Source: Mediterraneibacter massiliensis (GTDB lineage Bacteria > Bacillota > Clostridia > Lachnospirales > Lachnospiraceae). Taken from it: 64,000 bases of DNA. The stretch lies in contig NZ_LN913001.1 in the NCBI RefSeq assembly GCF_001487105.1, positions 308,698 to 372,697 on the forward strand, read 5' to 3'. The notes beneath the pieces were generated by a model. The model was not told where the DNA came from. It did no database searches and saw only the letters and a list, made by a program, of their open reading frames with translations. Below are positions 27,992 to 34,907 of the stretch, one piece after another (within the stretch, counting starts at the first letter, position 1; each line of letters starts with the position of its first letter). Position numbers and translations under genes: made by a program.

Positions 27992-28172
27992 GTGCTGTGT
28001 TTAGCAAGGAAATTATGTCCTCGCCCCAATTTTCGGGCACCCAAATCGTTCCATGGCGTTGTTAATTCATTTAACAACCGGAGCGCTTTTTTATGAGCGC
28101 CGGAATCGAACACCTAACTATATACACAATATTTTTTTCGCGTTTCATCTATGTAATCATCTATGTATTTTA
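27992..28172. other. Structured non-coding stretch left of the ICE
   Basis: About 180 bp with no supported gene. It contains a perfect stem GTTGTTAA/TTAACAAC (28058-28078) and a shorter AGCGC-type stem around 28082-28102. Base composition is more GC-rich than the adjacent AT-rich ICE end. It may be a remnant of an older element or a small structured RNA; nothing diagnostic is seen. Confidence 0.35.
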
Positions 28173-28173
28173 T

Positions 28174-28201
28174 AAAAAAACTTACTAAATTTCTGATTAT
28201 C
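28174..28201. repeat. ICE left terminal inverted repeat
   Basis: Contains TCTGATTATC, the complement of GATAATCAGA at the other end, followed outward by AGTAAG-type then seven A residues. About 18 of 26 aligned positions match the right end. Confidence 0.65.
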
Positions 28202-28309
28202 TTTTCATAAGTTGGTAAATGCCGATATATCCCGTATTTTAGGGCTTTATCGGTATTTTCTTTTTGGAAGATACCTTGCATAAGCTGGCATTTACCAGCA
28301 TGAAAATGC

Positions 28310-28336
28310 AACCAAAAGTAGTAAATGAGTAGTAAA
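28310..28336. repeat. Integrase arm-site direct repeats, left end
   Basis: Two copies of AGTAGTAAAT separated by one or two bases, as in the DR-2 arm sites of Tn916. The same pair occurs at 50493-50514 near the other end. Confidence 0.65.
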
Positions 28337-28350
28337 TATAAGCTCCGATA

Positions 28351-29541
28351 TTAACAAGCCAGTCTTTCCAGTTCCGCTTTTGCAGATTGAAATGTACCGT
28401 GTGCGTAATAGCCAAGTGTCATGGTTATGTTAGCGTGTCCCATGAGATATTGCAGGGTGTTTGGGTTCATTCCTCTATTTGCCATATTCGTACAATAAGT
28501 ATGCCTGAATGAATGTGGTGTGATGTTCGGTAACTTATCCGTGTGATACTTGTTATATTTCTTAATCAATCCTCGCACCATACCCTCATAGTTTCCTGCA
28601 ACTTTAGGCAAGCCCTCACGGTTTAAGAATAGGAAATTGCTGTAACCACCTACAATCAGCGGTTGTGCTTTTCCTCTGCTCTTTAGTATTCTTTGGATTG
28701 CTTGATAAGCCCGTTCTGTCAATGGAAGTTCCCGTTTTCCGTTTTTGGTCTTTGGTGTTTCAATATAGTAGCCTATTTCGCTATCTTTCAATAGCTGGTG
28801 GTCTATATTGAGTATTCTGTTCTGCATATCAATATGCGTCGTCAGTCCGCAAAATTCAGAAATACGAAGTCCCGTTTCCAGCAGAAGCACAACCTCATCA
28901 TAATACTTGCTGTAAATCTTGTCCTTTTCCATAAAGGCAAGCAGGCGTTCTTCCTGCTCTGGTGTAAGGATAACTTTCTGCTCCGTATCATCTTCCAGAA
29001 CATCACTTAGCTTAAATTCAAACGGGTTCTTTCTGATACAGTCGTCTTGTATCGCCATGTAAAATGACGCTTTCAAGGAACGCTTATAGTTATCAATCGT
29101 TTTATAGGCATATCCTTTTTCACTCATTCTGATAGCCCATTCTTTAGCGTCCGATTGCTTCACAGTATCAATCGCCCTCATACCCAACGGGTCGTTTTTC
29201 AGAGCGTTCATAAGATACTGTCGTCCTTTTTCAGTAGCCCTTTTGATGTTCTTTCTTTGGCTGTTCTTCTTGTCGTAGAGCTGGCAGACTGTCATTTTAC
29301 CGCCGACTGTGTCGATACCGTCGTTAAGGTCTTTTTTTATCTGTGCTTCTTTTTCCCTCAACGATATATCATCACGCTTTCCAGCAGGTGTCTTGTCTGT
29401 CGGTACAAGTTTCCAAGAATAGACAAATTGTGGCTTTCCGTATATATCGGTATATTTATAAACGTATCTTCCGTCTTTTCGCTGGCTCTCTCCATTACGC
29501 AAATTGCGATTTTTACCGTCTTTTCGTTTTACATTAGACAT
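28351..29541 (-). CDS. int: Tn916-type tyrosine recombinase (integrase)
   Basis: Catalyses ICE excision and integration. The 396-residue protein is collinear with Tn916 Int: N-terminal arm-binding domain (NGESQRKDGRYVYKYTDIYG), core-binding domain (DAKEWAIRMSEKGYAYKTIDNYKRSLK, about residues 145-170), and the catalytic domain with Arg in TGLRISEFCGL, HSFRHTYCTN (His-x-x-Arg), GHANITMTL and the nucleophile Tyr in GYYAHGTF. Start chosen at ATG 29541, with AAAGGAG upstream; a longer in-frame form from 29619 adds 26 unrelated residues and touches xis. The catalytic set is complete, so the element should be mobile. Confidence 0.95.
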   Translation of the reverse strand: MSNVKRKDGKNRNLRNGESQRKDGRYVYKYTDIYGKPQFVYSWKLVPTDKTPAGKRDDISLREKEAQIKKDLNDGIDTVGGKMTVCQLYDKKNSQRKNIKRATEKGRQYLMNALKNDPLGMRAIDTVKQSDAKEWAIRMSEKGYAYKTIDNYKRSLKASFYMAIQDDCIRKNPFEFKLSDVLEDDTEQKVILTPEQEERLLAFMEKDKIYSKYYDEVVLLLETGLRISEFCGLTTHIDMQNRILNIDHQLLKDSEIGYYIETPKTKNGKRELPLTERAYQAIQRILKSRGKAQPLIVGGYSNFLFLNREGLPKVAGNYEGMVRGLIKKYNKYHTDKLPNITPHSFRHTYCTNMANRGMNPNTLQYLMGHANITMTLGYYAHGTFQSAKAELERLAC

Positions 29542-29618
29542 AGTGTAAAGCTCCTTTCCGTCATGGAATGAGCCGTGATACGCTATATTTATTATACCAT
29601 ATCTACGGCTCAATGACA

Positions 29619-29822
29619 TTAGATTTCGTCCAATGTATCTATGATTTTTTCAAATTGTTTTCGCTTAATCTGAATACGGTTACCGTTCACGATAACCCAG
29701 CCAGCGTCAATATTTTCTTCGGCTAATTTACGCAATTTCTTTTCGCCAATGCGGAAGTATTTGGACGCTTCTTCAATCGTCAGCGTATATTTTTCCCAGA
29801 TAGGCACATCAGTATTGTTCAT
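29619..29822 (-). CDS. xis: Excisionase
   Basis: The 67-residue basic protein closely resembles Tn916 Xis: [20 protein letters not shown] at the N-terminus (winged-helix DNA-binding fold) and [20 protein letters not shown] at the end. It directs the integrase toward excision by bending DNA at the element ends. GGGGGTG-type ribosome site lies before ATG 29822. It is followed directly by int. Confidence 0.93.
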   Translation of the reverse strand: MNNTDVPIWEKYTLTIEEASKYFRIGEKKLRKLAEENIDAGWVIVNGNRIQIKRKQFEKIIDTLDEI

Positions 29823-29844
29823 AATCTATGCACCCCCTTTACTG

Positions 29845-30196
29845 TGTGTCATTTTTTACAAGCAGGCAGACGGCTTTGGAAAGCTCCGTTAGTATCTCAA
29901 CTATTCCCATTCTTGTGGGCAGAACCGCACCATGCGGACGTATCATTATTCTGTGAGGATAGGTCGTGGCAAAACGACTTTTCCAACAGTCGCTCTCGGA
30001 TCACTGCGTGGGTCGCTCGCTTTCTTTTGAAAAGGTCGTGGCGTACAGTCCCCGTGGCTCGCTATCTCACAAACGTATCTGTCTGCTTTATTCAGTTGTC
30101 AAAGAGCTGTGGCGAAAGCGTGTTGCTTTCATGTAAAAGCAGGGGCAGAGCAGGAAAGAGGGGATTGAACAAATCATGCTCTGCGGTTACTGCTTG
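29845..30196. other. Intergenic region between xis and orf8-type gene
   Basis: About 350 bp, richer in G and C than the ICE ends. Short frames are present but none is convincing. This position in Tn916 holds regulatory DNA for xis-int; I see no clear promoter or terminator. Confidence 0.4.
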
Positions 30197-30439
30197 TTAT
30201 TCTTCGGTTTCTAAAGGAATATCAAAGTCCAAAATCATTTTGATAAGTGCTTCTCTGATACGTCCTTTTAATTCCATGTCTACGACTATGCAGACATTAC
30301 CATATTTGTCGTAGAACGGACGCAAACAACATTTTGATATGTACGGGTCATACAACGCCAGTATCTTTTCAATCGCATTTACGTTGCCGTCCACAGCCGA
30401 CGAAATAAGGTAAAATGACGGGCGTGTGTTATTCATCAT
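30197..30439 (-). CDS. Tn916 Orf8-like helix-turn-helix protein
   Basis: The 80-residue protein matches the Orf8/HTH_16 type in size and pattern: a helical start (SAVDGNVNAIEKILALYDPYI), a conserved CLRPFYDKYGN and a VDMELKGRIREALIKMILDF C-terminus. Its ATG lies inside the end of the sigma-like gene (11-bp overlap), so the two are translationally coupled. In Tn916 this pair sits upstream of xis and int and drives transfer gene expression from the circular form. Confidence 0.75.
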   Translation of the reverse strand: MMNNTRPSFYLISSAVDGNVNAIEKILALYDPYISKCCLRPFYDKYGNVCIVVDMELKGRIREALIKMILDFDIPLETEE

Positions 30440-30857
30440 TCATGTTCTCCTTTAATTTTTTCTTGATTTCTTCAAGTGAGTTCTTCCTACTGCGGAACGA
30501 CGTTGAACGGTTAATCTTTAATCTGTCGCCGATTTCTGTATCGCTCATGCCTAAGAAGAAATACATCAACAAGATTTCTCTGTCTTTTTCAGACAGATAC
30601 TTAATCGCTTCTGCTAAATCATCATCAAGGACACGAACCTCAATACCACATACATCAAAGGCGGTATAATCGCTTTCGTATTCGTCCCAGACTGCCAGCT
30701 TTTCTACGACGATTTCTGGAAGTTCACAATAGGAAATTTCCTTATTTCTTCGTCGCTTTAATTCTTTGCGATAATTACGGACAATGCCTTTCACTACACG
30801 TTTGAGCTTGCAGTCAAATTGACATTGTATTGTCTTTTGGAAGTCCGACGGTTTCAT
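30429..30857 (-). CDS. Tn916 Orf7-like sigma factor-type regulator
   Basis: I chose ATG at 30857 (MKPSDFQKTI), with GGGGGTG upstream; a longer frame reaching 31109 runs through non-coding sequence. The 142-residue protein has a sigma-70 region 4-type C-terminus: LSEKDREILLMYFFLGMSDTEIGDRLKINRSTSFRSR split over about residues 85-125. This is the Orf7 family that, in Tn916, activates transcription running around the circular element into the transfer genes. Confidence 0.8.
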   Translation of the reverse strand: MKPSDFQKTIQCQFDCKLKRVVKGIVRNYRKELKRRRNKEISYCELPEIVVEKLAVWDEYESDYTAFDVCGIEVRVLDDDLAEAIKYLSEKDREILLMYFFLGMSDTEIGDRLKINRSTSFRSRKNSLEEIKKKLKENMNDE

Positions 30858-31136
30858 ATCATCACACCCCCTTTCCGTTATGACGTGAAAAGTGTTTATC
30901 CCTCTTTCCGCACCATATCTGTACAGCAAGGTGTGATTTGTTGCATGATTTTGAAAAAAAATGAAAAAATTTTTTCGGGTACAAAAAAAGCCCGCACAAA
31001 ACATATAGTCTGTACGAGCTATTAAAGCTGTGAGATATTCAGTTGTTAATAAAATGCTGTTAGGTAGTGTATGACCGTATAAGATTATGCTTAAAACTTT
31101 CCATGACACAAGCCCCCTTACAGCACTTGATTTCTA
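30858..31136. other. Intergenic DNA upstream of the orf7/orf8-type genes
   Basis: About 280 bp. It contains an imperfect stem around 30985-31019 (GCCCGCAC, GTACGAGC) and A/T-rich runs near 30950-30990. No gene is supported. Confidence 0.35.
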
Positions 31137-31361
31137 TTAAACTTTTGTCTTTTTTGTAATCTTGTAAATATATTCTTCTGGAGTAGGGCGTTTATTTCCA
31201 AAATACTTTCTGAAATTCTCCTGCACTTCTGGGTCGGTGCTGTTCATAGCTTCATCAATCGTCGCTTCAATATCAGCTCGAACATCAGCTAATGACACAC
31301 CGCCAGCTTTTGCACCAGCTTTCAATGCTTTTTTAATATCTCGTTTTTTAAGTCCTATCAT
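31137..31361 (-). CDS. Small conserved-looking hypothetical protein of the ICE accessory slot
   Basis: The 74-residue protein is helical and charged ([34 protein letters not shown]), ending [15 protein letters not shown]. The ATG at 31361 is preceded by a GAGGT-type ribosome site. I recognise no family with confidence. It lies where Tn916 carries orf9/orf6 and tet(M). Confidence 0.5.
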   Translation of the reverse strand: MIGLKKRDIKKALKAGAKAGGVSLADVRADIEATIDEAMNSTDPEVQENFRKYFGNKRPTPEEYIYKITKKTKV

Positions 31362-31392
31362 AGTATTACCTCGTCACAATTTACTGAATGTT

Positions 31393-31818
31393 TTAGAAAT
31401 GTTTTTCAAAATGCTTATATAGAATAATCCCTAAAAATGTTTGCAGTAGGAATAAACCAAATATAATGCCTATAATCCATGCTTCAATATGAAGTAACGC
31501 AAGTACAAAAGCAACAAACAAGTACACGAAAGTCATTAACTGATATACTAAAGAACCAGCTTTCATTCTTAAAAATATTTTTCTTTCATCAACATTATTG
31601 ATGTGATTTTCTCTATTTATATTTTGTAATTTTTCTTTATTTTTTGGCATTTCATAATAACAAATTTTCAATAATTGAACACCAGAAGCAAAAGCTAAAC
31701 CGAACCCCATTGCGTAAAAAAGTGTAGCGTAATAATCAGTATCAATAACGAAATATCCAAAACATATAAAGATTATACCTATAATAATCTCAATGATAAA
31801 TGATAATTTTTTCTTCAT
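31393..31818 (-). CDS. Hypothetical four-helix membrane protein
   Basis: I chose ATG at 31818 (MKKKLSFIIE) with AAAGGTGG eight bases upstream; an in-frame GTG at 31830 overlaps that site. The 141-residue protein has two hydrophobic hairpins (about residues 6-50 and 85-132) joined by a Lys/Asn-rich cytoplasmic loop. AT-rich codons differ from the conjugation backbone, which suggests a separate origin. Function unknown. Confidence 0.5.
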   Translation of the reverse strand: MKKKLSFIIEIIIGIIFICFGYFVIDTDYYATLFYAMGFGLAFASGVQLLKICYYEMPKNKEKLQNINRENHINNVDERKIFLRMKAGSLVYQLMTFVYLFVAFVLALLHIEAWIIGIIFGLFLLQTFLGIILYKHFEKHF

Positions 31819-32077
31819 TGTTAATTCCACCTTTCAAAAGACTACATTTTCTGTATTAAAAAAATCGTTTTATGGTTGTTCAAATTATCCTGAATGTAAG
31901 TTTACTTTAGCTGAACATTTTAGAAAGAAAAAACTAACCAAAACGAATGTAAAAGAATTACTGGAGGGAAAAGAAACCCTGGTAAAAGGAATCAAAAACA
32001 AAGAGAAAAAGCCCTACAATGCCGTTGTAAAAATTGGGGAAAAGGGATATATTGATTTTATCTCTTTTTCAAAATAA
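31793..32077 (+). pseudogene. DNA topoisomerase III, C-terminal remnant
   Basis: From about 31868 the plus frame encodes FYGCSNYPECKFTLAEHF and later KTNVKELLEGKETLVKGI, typical of the zinc-finger tail of plasmid and ICE type IA topoisomerases (TopB). The catalytic body, over 500 residues, is missing. Upstream the frame runs into the neighbouring minus-strand gene and no ribosome site is present. It is the only sizeable plus-strand coding trace in the ICE, so it likely marks a past insertion followed by deletion. Confidence 0.7.
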
Positions 32078-32107
32078 ACATAAAAGCCCTTTAAAGAGGG
32101 CTTTTAT

Positions 32108-32174
32108 ATATTAATCACAAATCACTTATCACAAATCACAAGTGATTAATCACAAATCACTTGTGATTTGTGAT
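32108..32174. repeat. Nested AATCACAAATCAC repeats and palindromes
   Basis: The motif ATCACAAATCAC occurs three times in about 50 bp, alternating with GTGATT inversions. The last copy forms a perfect inverted repeat with 13-bp arms (AATCACAAATCAC, spacer TT, GTGATTTGTGATT). Such arrays are typical of operators or plasmid iterons. Confidence 0.75.
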
Positions 32175-32221
32175 TCTTAATGATACAATATTACTATACA
32201 AAAAAAGAATGGGGCGTAGTT

Positions 32222-32275
32222 ATGGAGAAGGAAAAACTAAAAATACTTGAAGAATTAAGACGTATTTTTATCTAA
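32222..32275 (+). pseudogene. Truncated reading frame downstream of the palindromes
   Basis: ATG at 32222 opens MEKEKLKILEELRRIFI and then stops. The palindromic array and ATACAATATTACT sequence upstream look like a promoter region. This appears to be the beginning of a gene whose remainder was lost at the junction with the minus-strand membrane protein gene. Confidence 0.4.
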
Positions 32276-32671
32276 ATAACGAGCTGTTATAACCCATGTA
32301 ATTTGTCCGATAGCAATAACTCCTGCTATCGAAAAAAACACAACTTTACTCATATATCCCATAAAGACAAGAGCAAATAATACAAGAACCAATAATGTAA
32401 GTGTTACTTTGTAAGCATTCGCAAGAGAAGCATTAGTAATTGCGATATTTCTTTCATCATTTTCTAATATTTGCATTTCCTTTGTCGGCTTACTGAATAT
32501 ATCACACCCCATTAAAATCAATATTATTCCAATAAGTGTTGTACCATAGACAACCAAATCTGGACGAGGTACAGGTAATAGTTGATGTACTCCTAAACCA
32601 TAAGTTAGTAAACCACCTAAAAGAATTATTACACCGACAAATAATTCTACTTTTTGTATCTTATGCTTCAT
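32255..32671 (-). CDS. Small four-helix membrane protein (DUF2178-like) paired with XRE regulator
   Basis: The 138-residue protein has two N-terminal and two C-terminal membrane segments. The central cytoplasmic loop has NDERNIAITNASLANAYKVT, resembling the DER-(N/R) motif of DUF2178-type proteins (tentative). ATG overlaps the stop of the XRE gene by 4 bp, so the two are co-translated. XRE plus small membrane protein pairs are common in Firmicutes, and a second pair is present at 45.3-46.2 kb. Function unknown. Confidence 0.6.
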   Translation of the reverse strand: MKHKIQKVELFVGVIILLGGLLTYGLGVHQLLPVPRPDLVVYGTTLIGIILILMGCDIFSKPTKEMQILENDERNIAITNASLANAYKVTLTLLVLVLFALVFMGYMSKVVFFSIAGVIAIGQITWVITARYLDKNTS

Positions 32672-32871
32672 TTACTTTCCTCCTCATAAATAAAAATTTC
32701 TTCAATGCTCATTTGAAAGTACCTTGCAATTTTAAAGGCTAACATAATAGAGGGATTGTAGCGTCCATTTTCTAAAGAGCCTATTGTTTGACGAGATACT
32801 TCAAGAGCAGTCGCTAAATCTTCTTGTTTAATACCTCTTTGTTTTCGTAATTCTTCTAAACGATTTTTCAC
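32668..32871 (-). CDS. Short XRE-family regulator
   Basis: GTG at 32871 with GAAAGGGG upstream gives a 67-residue protein that is almost entirely one helix-turn-helix: NRLEELRKQRGIKQEDLATA, then EVSRQTIGSLENGRYNPSIML, then a short C-terminus ending EEIFIYEEESK. A longer in-frame ATG at 32952 adds 27 unrelated residues. It is translationally coupled to the membrane protein downstream and probably autoregulates the pair. Confidence 0.8.
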   Translation of the reverse strand: MKNRLEELRKQRGIKQEDLATALEVSRQTIGSLENGRYNPSIMLAFKIARYFQMSIEEIFIYEEESK

Positions 32872-32971
32872 AACATACCCCTTTCTTGAACGAATGGAAA
32901 GTTCACTTTCCTTTTCTAATCTTATGATACTACTGCGAGCAAAGAATGTCAAGCAAACTTTCCATGTTTTA

Positions 32972-33892
32972 TTATCCTACAATCTTCCAGTTACTATCCT
33001 TATGTAGTACAAGCTCATACTGTGATACCTGCGTCGCCTTTGTCTGATTATCAAGAAATTTTACCGCTACCTTGACTTTCACATTGTCCCCGTCCTTTGT
33101 AAAGATAGGGTTTACCAATTCAGAATAAAGGTAGTCCCTGCCGATAGGTTCAAGTACATTATCAGATACATAGTAGGCAAGCTCTTTTTCTGTGGCTGTT
33201 GGGTACAGCTTAAAGAATGTTTCCAGAAATGCGGTAGCGTCGTTTACAGTATCAGCGTCTACACTTGCATCTGCTTCTGGTGTCTTAGGCTCATAGTCTG
33301 ATTTTTCGATTGCTGGTGCAAGGGTAGGGTTCTGAACGATTACCATATCCCCGTCAGCGTCCACATGGACTTTTACGGTATAGGTTGCTTTCACATTGCT
33401 TGTCTGTTCTCCCTCTTTTATCTGCTGATCTACTTCGTAGGTAGCAGAAAAAGTGTCCGTTCCCAACTGTTCGATACTCCATACAATCACATCTGTAACT
33501 GTGGAGCTGGTCGGTATATCCGTTCTGATTGTATCAACATTCAAGTCCTGCAATTCCTTTGTCAGATAACCGCTGATTGCCTGCGTCCTTGCTTCAATCG
33601 CTTCTTTGCTGTTATTCCATGTGTAGTAGGACTTCGCAAAATTTTTCACGAAATTTTCTATCCCGTTAGTGTCCTGCAAGCGAAGCTCTATGATTTCTTT
33701 TTCATGGGTCGTGTGCTGGTCGATAGCCGTAAAATTCTTATACACTCCAAAGCTCACGCTTGCAATAAGCACCACCCACAACGCAATCACGGTTTTCTTA
33801 TGTGTGCCTACCTTAACAGTACGCACCTTTTTTTCTTTTGGTTCTTTGAGAGTTTCTGTCTGTTTCTTATTCTTCTTAAACATATTTTTCAA
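32972..33892 (-). CDS. Conjugal transfer protein TcpC/Orf13 family
   Basis: The 306-residue protein has a short charged N-terminus, one membrane helix (KTVIALWVVLIASVSFGVY, about residues 32-50), then two NTF2-like domains outside the cell. The sequence order FVKNFAKSYYTWNNSKEAIEARTQAI and FLETFFKLYPTATEKELAYYV (about residues 75-100 and 215-240) fits TcpC/Orf13. TcpC-type proteins resemble VirB8 and join the transfer channel. It follows the NlpC/P60 gene by 7 bp in the conserved Tn916 order. Confidence 0.88.
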   Translation of the reverse strand: MKNMFKKNKKQTETLKEPKEKKVRTVKVGTHKKTVIALWVVLIASVSFGVYKNFTAIDQHTTHEKEIIELRLQDTNGIENFVKNFAKSYYTWNNSKEAIEARTQAISGYLTKELQDLNVDTIRTDIPTSSTVTDVIVWSIEQLGTDTFSATYEVDQQIKEGEQTSNVKATYTVKVHVDADGDMVIVQNPTLAPAIEKSDYEPKTPEADASVDADTVNDATAFLETFFKLYPTATEKELAYYVSDNVLEPIGRDYLYSELVNPIFTKDGDNVKVKVAVKFLDNQTKATQVSQYELVLHKDSNWKIVG

Positions 33893-33899
33893 GTCCTTT

Positions 33900-34907
33900 C
33901 TATTGTTTTACTCGTCCTGCACCGATTAAGTGCTGTTGCCAGTAACTACTACTTAGGTCTGCATATCCTATCGGGTCGCCTGCATGGTACATCTGGTTAT
34001 TTCCTACATAAATTCCGATGTGGGTTACATACGAACCAGCGTTATAGGTAGAATGGAAAAATACCAAGTCCCCAGCCTTTGCCTGCGAGAGTGGAAGATG
34101 TTGGGTTGCGTCATACTGGGCTTGTGCTGTTCTCGGCAAGGAGATACCAGCTTTTCCATAACACCATTGCACAAGTCCGCTACAATCAAAGGAAGTGTTC
34201 GGGTTACTGCCACCATACACATATTTCCAGCCTTGATACTTCAACGCTTCATTCATTACCTTTTGTGCCAGTTCTCCCGATACCTGCGGAACAGTTAAAT
34301 ACTGATTGACTAATTCCACATAGAACATATTTCCATAGCCATACCGCCAGCCCCCGTTCTTTGCAACGGCTATCGGGTTGGTGTAGATTACTTTCTTTCC
34401 ACCCGATTTCTTACGGGCGAAGCTCTCTGCAAGATTAAAGGTGTGTTTCTTACCTTTTCCTGCCACATATCCCATATAGCCACCGCCATAGTTATAAGAT
34501 TGTATCGCTACATTCAAATCGTCGATACCTTGATTTTGGCAGGAAGAAAGCAGGGACGCAAAATATTTACACCCCTGCTTGATTGAGCTTTCCGTATCTA
34601 AAGAGTTAGGCGGTAAACCAAGACTTTCCGAACTCTGCATAACATCTTCTGCCGTACCGCCACTTTCTACTTGAATGATAGCAAGTAGCACATTGACATA
34701 CTCGGAGATACCGTTTTCTCTGGCATATTTTTCCACCATAGGCTGATGTTTCAAGACTTCTGCGGATAGGTTCATACCCGTAATGCCAGAAGAAAAATTG
34801 CTGTTCTCATCGTCGCTGTCCGCACTAATGAGGACACCAAAGAAAAGCACCAGAGAAAAGAGGATAGGAAACAGACTGCCAATAAGAGCGATATGTTTCA
34901 GTTTCAT
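33900..34907 (-). CDS. Conjugation cell-wall hydrolase (lysozyme-like plus NlpC/P60)
   Basis: Orf14-type 335-residue bifunctional wall hydrolase that opens peptidoglycan for the channel. After an N-terminal membrane/signal segment (IGSLFPILFSLVLFFGVLI) comes a lysozyme-like domain (about residues 50-200; NVLLAIIQVESGG with catalytic Glu), then a C-terminal NlpC/P60 endopeptidase with SFDCSGLVQWCYG (Cys), VTHIGIYVGN (His) and YHAGD. Stop and start of neighbours overlap by 4 bp upstream, as expected in this operon. Confidence 0.9.
   Translation of the reverse strand: MKLKHIALIGSLFPILFSLVLFFGVLISADSDDENSNFSSGITGMNLSAEVLKHQPMVEKYARENGISEYVNVLLAIIQVESGGTAEDVMQSSESLGLPPNSLDTESSIKQGCKYFASLLSSCQNQGIDDLNVAIQSYNYGGGYMGYVAGKGKKHTFNLAESFARKKSGGKKVIYTNPIAVAKNGGWRYGYGNMFYVELVNQYLTVPQVSGELAQKVMNEALKYQGWKYVYGGSNPNTSFDCSGLVQWCYGKAGISLPRTAQAQYDATQHLPLSQAKAGDLVFFHSTYNAGSYVTHIGIYVGNNQMYHAGDPIGYADLSSSYWQQHLIGAGRVKQ

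Noticed and set aside
28085..28115. tRNA 3' end on the minus strand at the ICE left flank
   Set aside because: GTTCGATTCC looks like a T-loop, but the flanking bases do not pair as a T-stem and no acceptor or anticodon arm can be drawn.
29844..30314. 156-residue plus-strand protein beside xis
   Set aside because: It crosses the orf8-type gene antisense, has odd composition and no ribosome site.
31112..32970. tet(M) and its leader peptide
   Set aside because: No ribosomal-protection GTPase sequence exists anywhere in the element.
33365..34051. 228-residue plus-strand protein
   Set aside because: It lies fully antisense to the TcpC and NlpC/P60 genes and has no recognisable domain.
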